A stretch of 64,000 nt of DNA, taken from assembly GCF_026151205.1 (NCBI RefSeq), contig NC_087073.1, positions 1,880,501-1,944,500 on the forward strand. Reading direction: 5' to 3'. Under the pieces are notes generated by a model. The model did not search any database. It had not been told where the DNA came from and was given only the letters and a program-made list of their open reading frames with translations. Origin of the DNA: Bolinopsis microptera. Its lineage: Eukaryota; Ctenophora; Tentaculata; Lobata; Bolinopsidae. Shown here in pieces: positions 59,006-64,000 of the stretch. Position 1 is the first letter of the stretch, and every line of letters starts with the position of its first letter. The position numbers were made by a program, and so were the translations under genes.

Positions 59006-61285
59006 TTATGGTTCCCGAAGCTCAGAATAGTTCTTAAACAGAGAAACAGCGCTATCCCTGATATCTTTGTTCTGATGGGACAGACAGAAGAGGACGGTGT
59101 CAGGGGTTAGGCCGAGTGTAGGATCCTCACAATCCGTGTAAACAGAGTCCAGTATCCTCAGACATCCAATTATTATCTGGTAATCCCTGGCTTTGTTTAT
59201 CAGATCCCCAAGCGACAAAGAGTCTAGCTGTTTAGCTAATATGGCCTGTAAAAGATAATCTTTGAAAGAATGGTACAACACAACACTGACAAAGCTAGAC
59301 ATTTTATTTTTGTTTTTACGGACACCAAAGGGATTGACAAAATCGCTATAATAACAAATGACCCCCCCCCCCCCCCCCCCCCCCCTTATAAGTTATAATA
59401 CACCTTCTCTGAATAAAAGTTTTGACCAACCTGGCCATCAACGTGAATGGAGATATTGAAAAGAAACATGAGCAGGAGTTTCAGAACGGATTGAGAGGGC
59501 GAGAGTGATGCTAAAATGGAGATCACAGTAGAAATCAGACTTTTACCACTTTCGTTACCCACGATATACTCCCGCCCTTCATCACTCGCAGATATGTCTG
59601 TAAATATTTCGCTCTACAATACTGTACACAATATCTCCAAGTCCGTACTCCAAAGAAAATACTAGAGAACTCAACTAATCAAGTAGATCTCAAATCTAAT
59701 CTTCAAGACAACAGTAAACTCTTACTAGTTATGGTGCCACAAAGAGATTCAACCAGTTTCATCTCGTCACTGGCAGCATCAATCTTTGAATCTGCGTGCG
59801 AGAAATTAACCAAGGTTTGCTCGACAGTGTCCAGAAACTTCTTCATACAGGTCTGACGAAAGTTTTCTCAGAATCATTAAAAAAGTTGGTGATATATCTC
59901 AAATCCATTTTCTCAGCGCCACAAAGGGATATTCGCCGGTGCAGACAGCGAGCATTTTAAAGAAGAAAATCTCTAAAAGTGGAAGATCTGTGTCTACTCA
60001 GTACTCACCGTGTACATGGTAGAGTGGGAGATTCCTTGTTTGCTGAGAGACCACAGCAGACCGCAACTAGACGATCCTAACTTGGCACAATACTGCACTT
60101 CCATCGACAGCTGCTCTTTCAAACCAGCTATCACTTCCTGAGTTAGTTGGATTTTCTAGAATAGGATGGATAATTTTATACTAATTGCATAGTAGGGGTT
60201 CTCAAATGAATAGAAAATATTGTGTTGTATGTTCTATTAGCCAAACGTGTTACGCCCTTGATGCTCTTGATAACGAGTAACCATCAACATGATTGACAGC
60301 GCGCGTAGTGAACGCGCGCCGAGTTTATAACACGGTGAGTGAACAATTTGATATTTTTTACACAAATTTATATTCGCGTTCGCAGTAAATTGTCACCAAA
60401 ACACATGTTTTGGGACCGAGGTACTTTGTCCCACTGTCACACTTGCACTGTTACAAGATTGGAGTAAGTCATTTGAGCTGCAAGGCCAAGGGTTATAAGA
60501 AGTATGCAAATTATGCACTATAAATAATCTTAAAATATCACAGTAGAAAGGAAAAAGATATGTGAGTGATAGGAATTGAACTCACTTGAGCCGCATGGTG
60601 CATCTGGAACAATTAATGAATTAGCAACATTCAAGAACACTTATAAACACAAAAACACGCCATAACCAGCTGCTGATACCAGATACACCTCTGAAAACGG
60701 TTAATTTCAAAACTCACTTGTTTTTCAGCACGCAGTTCATGTTGAGCAGTCTCACATTTGTTTTTCCAGCGAGCTAGTTCTATGCTCATTTTCCTCTGCT
60801 CTTCTTTAATTTGCAGCAACTCTAGATAAATAAAGATTTTGTTGTTCTGATTTTGCTTCTGGAGATGCTCTAGATCTAATTGTGTTACAAAAGCAATACA
60901 AAAAGTTACAACAAAACAGCAAGGATTGAGGGAGGAAGGATTAAAGCTCAACTAAGAGCAGGGATGTGTTTCATTGCCCTGCTAAATGCTTAATTTCTCG
61001 ACAATGAAAATAATCCTCTTCAAACCTTTTTGAACAACAGGATGGTATTTGAAAGCATGCAGTACCTCACTGTTGATTATCTGCAACAAACAGTGTGTGA
61101 ATGATTGTGCTTGTTATATCGCTTGTTCGGATTGCTGAGTAATCTCACACCAATATCATTCAAAATAGATTTAGGACAAATTAATATCATGTAAAATGAA
61201 CCTGTGGAACAGCTTCTTTAATCTTGACCAATTCAAGTTGAACACATTCCAAACTGTCTCTGAACCGGTTCTCCTCATCCACCAT
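59006..61285 (-). CDS. HSF2BP: HSF2BP/MEILB2 orthologue, complete, 331 aa, eight exons
   Basis: Exons in phase: 61285-61202, 61080-61026, 60875-60718, 60603-60586, 60155-60009, 59852-59726, 59597-59431 and 59245-59006 (stop TAA); 332 codons, close to the 334-residue human protein. The N-terminal half is coiled coil (LELVKIKEAVPQ, INSEVLHAFK, EEQRKMSIELARWKNKCETA). The junction QYCAKLGSSSCGLLWSLSK and the armadillo-like half (GREYIVGNESGKSLISTVIS, LKLLLMFLFNISIHVDG, IIIGCLRILDSVYTDCEDP) match HSF2BP block by block. In vertebrates HSF2BP binds BRCA2 and BRME1 and brings recombinases to meiotic breaks. An alternative upstream ATG (61324, MTVIYFLSPALVN) is in frame. Exon 60603-60586 is an 18-nt microexon (MHHAAQ). 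The last intron holds a 24-C run at 59362-59385. Confidence 0.92.
59362..59385. repeat. Poly-C run (24 C) in the last HSF2BP intron
   Basis: An unbroken C homopolymer, a G run in the pre-mRNA. Length is probably uncertain in the assembly. Confidence 0.95.
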
Positions 61286-61713
61286 ATTTACTAGTGCCGG
61301 GGAGAGGAAGTAAATAACTGTCATGTTCTACTAATCAGTATGTCACAGAATAGCAGAATATGGCAGATTTAATTATCTTATTTATTGAAACAATTATTGA
61401 ATTACCAATTATTTCTACAATCAAGTTTTACTGTAGTACTAGTAATAAATGCTTAATGATCATGCAGTCATGACAATATTAATATGACAAATAACTTCGT
61501 CATAAAAATTTAAATATCATTATTAAGATAAGAATGTTTCAAATATTCCGAATTTGAGGTGTAAGTACATATTAACTTTTAAAGCTATTGAAGCATCTAA
61601 GTTTGCACATATTAGTAAGTTTGCATATAGTAAATTTTTAATAAATGTCTTCAGAATCGCTAATAAAGTAATAGTAATAAATAATTTAAACAAGTTTAAA
61701 CAACATCAGAAGA

Positions 61714-64000
61714 TTAAGAAGTGCAGCTTTCGATAGAAGTATCGTGAATGCTCATATCCTGATTACTTTTAACAATCTCAATAATGATACTTTGTTCCTT
61801 TACACAGTGGTCACTAGGTTCAGATTCAGGTTGAAGTTGAGGTTGAGGTTGAGGTTGAGGTTGAGGTTGAGGTTGAGGTTGAGGTTGAGGTTGAGGTTGA
61901 GGTTCATCTTCACGAATAATTCTCAGATAGAATTCTTCATAAATATCTTCCATTACGCTTCTATAATACTTTCTGTCGAGCATGTTGAGAAACATAGCGA
62001 GTGGAACCCAAAATAAGCTACTTAAAACGATAATTGTTAAAACAATGTTATGCTTGAACCACTTCGAAACCTTATTAACACTCAGATCATCAATGACTTG
62101 CCACAGCTTTGTTTGGACATCCTGAGCTCCGACCTCACAGACACCATCAACACAGGCTCCATCTCCACAATATTTACCATTAGGACGGTTTCCAACAACA
62201 GTTTCACCTTCATCTGTATTAATGAAAGGTTTACACCAAGATTTTTCGTCGTCATGATCTTTACAGCATTGTTTACAGGTATATTCCTCATCGGAGCAGA
62301 CGCAGGGATACTTGCTGACAAACGTACACTGGTCCAAACACGTGCCCAGTTTACATCGTCCATTGTCAAAGCACGGTTTACCGTCCTCAACATCTTGTCC
62401 GGCAGCACACTGGAGCTCATTGCTGGTTTCGTTAAGTTGGCATGTACGATCCACGTGACAACTACTTATCTGACCTAAACGACAAGATTTTCCAGGTTGC
62501 TTCTTGCATTGGTGCTCTGATCCCTCTTCCCCACAGCATTCATTATTTGCGGGATCACATTCCGAACCTTCCGTTAACTGACAAGCTTTACAACATGACG
62601 AACTAGCCATGCCCGGATCACACTTTTCTCCAGCTTCTATAATACCGTTACCACATGTAGCTGTCATATCCTTGATGAAACAGATATTTGATTTTCCTAC
62701 AAGAACGTCTTTTATGGCCTTTTTACTACAATTAGAAAATTTATAGTTGTTTGGTTGTGAACCATCCGCGGCGGAGGGGTACATCAGGTATCTGTTCTGT
62801 GCAGGAGCACATTCCTCCAAGTCACCGGAGTCGTGTGGAGAGCCCCAGTTGTGTCCCATTTCATGTCCTGTGACAAACACTATCTCCGAACTTAACAGTG
62901 TTCTCCCATAGTTTGTCAGAGTACTTAACCCAGTATTAGCGCTCCATTTCTTTCCTAATTTGCCATGGTGTTCAGTACAAACACCCCCAATTTTAGATTT
63001 AGATGGTTTAGCAACATAAGCTAAACCAAGAACTCCATGGTCGAAGTCATAGTTTGTAAACAAATGGGCCAAGCAATATTTTGGACGCCACATACCACCG
63101 CTGAAGATTTTAAGTAATTCAGATACACCCCGACTTTCTCCGACATATTTATATGAGCTCTGATCTGTTTCAGATTTGTCCATGATAACCTCAACGTATT
63201 GGATAGAGAAACCAAAGCCAAAAAATTCGTCAGATTCATCGGGATCTAAAGATTGTGTCTGAAACATGTCATTAATCTGCTGGATGGTGCTCACCATGTA
63301 ATTTATAGTGTTACCCTCATTAAATTGATTAAACTCATAAAACTTATAATCAGCAACAAGAGCAAGGGTACAGTGGGTATTAAAGGTCGATGTTGCACGC
63401 TTCTTTCTTGAATATTCGAATGATTCCTTCATGGGTTTCTGAGGCATCATGAATTCGAAATCTTTGCCAGAATAACCACTTTTATTTTTATGCATTTTGT
63501 GCCCACAAAAGTGGCCTCTTCTGTATCAGGTTGTGTAAAGTTAAACTTAACATCTGACAGTTTGTAAACAATCATGTGAAAATCATGTGGTTCTTTGATA
63601 TGCCGGTGTGAGGGCTCTATGAAATATTTTTCACTTTCAGAAACTTGAATAGTTCCAGTGACGATGTTATCTTTGATATGTATGAGCACTCTGCTCGTAT
63701 CACAATTATCAACCAGATGGCCCTCTAAATACTCCAACACATCTAATGATTTCACTTTCTCCCTGTCAGCAAATTTGTGCTTTATGATAACATCAGGGTG
63801 AAATAAGCTTAGATGAGGGTGTAATGAGGCATGGAAAATCTTGTTTTCTAGCTCAATTCTGACATAAAGTTTCATTGCAGTCAAAACTGTAGAGTTTTTC
63901 ACGTGCTCTAAATATATCTTTTCTTTTGCCAGCTCTTCAAAATCATGTAAAAACTGGTTGAGGTGATCACGATAACAGGATGAAATTGATAAGCATATAA
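61714..64000 (-). CDS. ADAM17: ADAM17/TACE metalloprotease, intronless in the window, 5' end outside
   Basis: Domains in order: prodomain (64000 to about 63400, DFHMIVYKLSDVKF), cysteine-switch Cys in FCGHK, furin site SRKKRA, reprolysin catalytic domain (CLAHLFTNYDFDHGVLGLAY; zinc site HEMGHNWGSPHD), disintegrin (CGNGIIEAGEKCDPG), Cys-rich membrane-proximal domain (CVCSDEEYTCKQCC), CANDIS-like VQTKLWQVIDDLSVNKVSKW, transmembrane IVLTIIVLSSLFWVPLAMFL and a cytoplasmic tail with a Pro-Gln repeat. ADAM17 sheds TNF, EGFR ligands and Notch at the cell surface. The coding stretch of about 2.3 kb has no intron, unlike its neighbours. One frame break lies at the A run 63507-63510 between the two open frames, one base short; it may be a sequencing error. 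Stop TAA, 430 bp upstream of the HSF2BP start on the same strand. Confidence 0.95.
61827..61905 (-). repeat. Hexanucleotide coding repeat (Pro-Gln) in the ADAM17 tail
   Basis: About 13 copies of GGTTGA on the plus strand, encoding alternating Pro and Gln just after the transmembrane region. ADAM17 tails usually have Pro-rich SH3-binding parts, but not this pure dipeptide array. Confidence 0.95.

Overview
The window is animal (metazoan) nuclear DNA: AT-rich, with short exons, GT-AG introns, long repeat-filled intergenic DNA and genes for Csk, HSF2BP and ADAM17. Nothing in it is vertebrate-like. The mix of local tandem repeats, Helitron-like, hAT-like and LINE remnants fits an invertebrate, perhaps a non-bilaterian, but the sequence alone does not settle the lineage. 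All recognisable host genes are on the minus strand.

Layout. 1-4219 is a pure 27-bp satellite. 5015-9706 holds ten exons of a C-terminal Src kinase (Csk), from the start Met to the kinase N-lobe; the C-lobe exons must lie beyond the satellite or are lost. 9707-14816 is a transposon graveyard with two broken LINE ORF1 copies, one split by a later insertion, plus a cluster of GC-rich inverted-repeat elements and a small hAT-like element. 14817-17699 is a complete seven-exon gene for a leucine-rich-repeat-like protein of 351 residues. 17.7-33.9 kb has no convincing host gene: minisatellites, a MITE, Helitron-like elements, a LINE 3' remnant, a DDE transposase relic, a 230-bp hairpin and a near-perfect 2.9-kb palindrome.

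33991-58381 is the most unusual part. A type I membrane protein has a short ectodomain with His/acidic repeats, a membrane-proximal domain like that of receptor tyrosine phosphatases, one transmembrane helix and a polybasic stop-transfer. These lead into a single 13.8-kb terminal exon that codes about 4,600 residues of repetitive, apparently disordered tail with no catalytic domain. Parts of the tail and its 3' flank are duplicated in tandem downstream as a 1,281-codon ORF and a 145-codon remnant. A transposon with G-run termini sits between copies, and a related copy supplies the empty site. The full-length copy carries several single-base frame breaks, so it is either decaying or affected by sequence errors.

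59006-61285 is a complete eight-exon HSF2BP/MEILB2 orthologue (331 residues, one 18-nt microexon). 61714-64000 is ADAM17/TACE, intronless within the window, with a Pro-Gln repeat in its cytoplasmic tail and one homopolymer frame break near its cysteine switch.

A recurrent pattern is that at least four splice junctions (two in Csk, two in the LRR-like gene) lie inside short tandem duplications that copy the junction itself.
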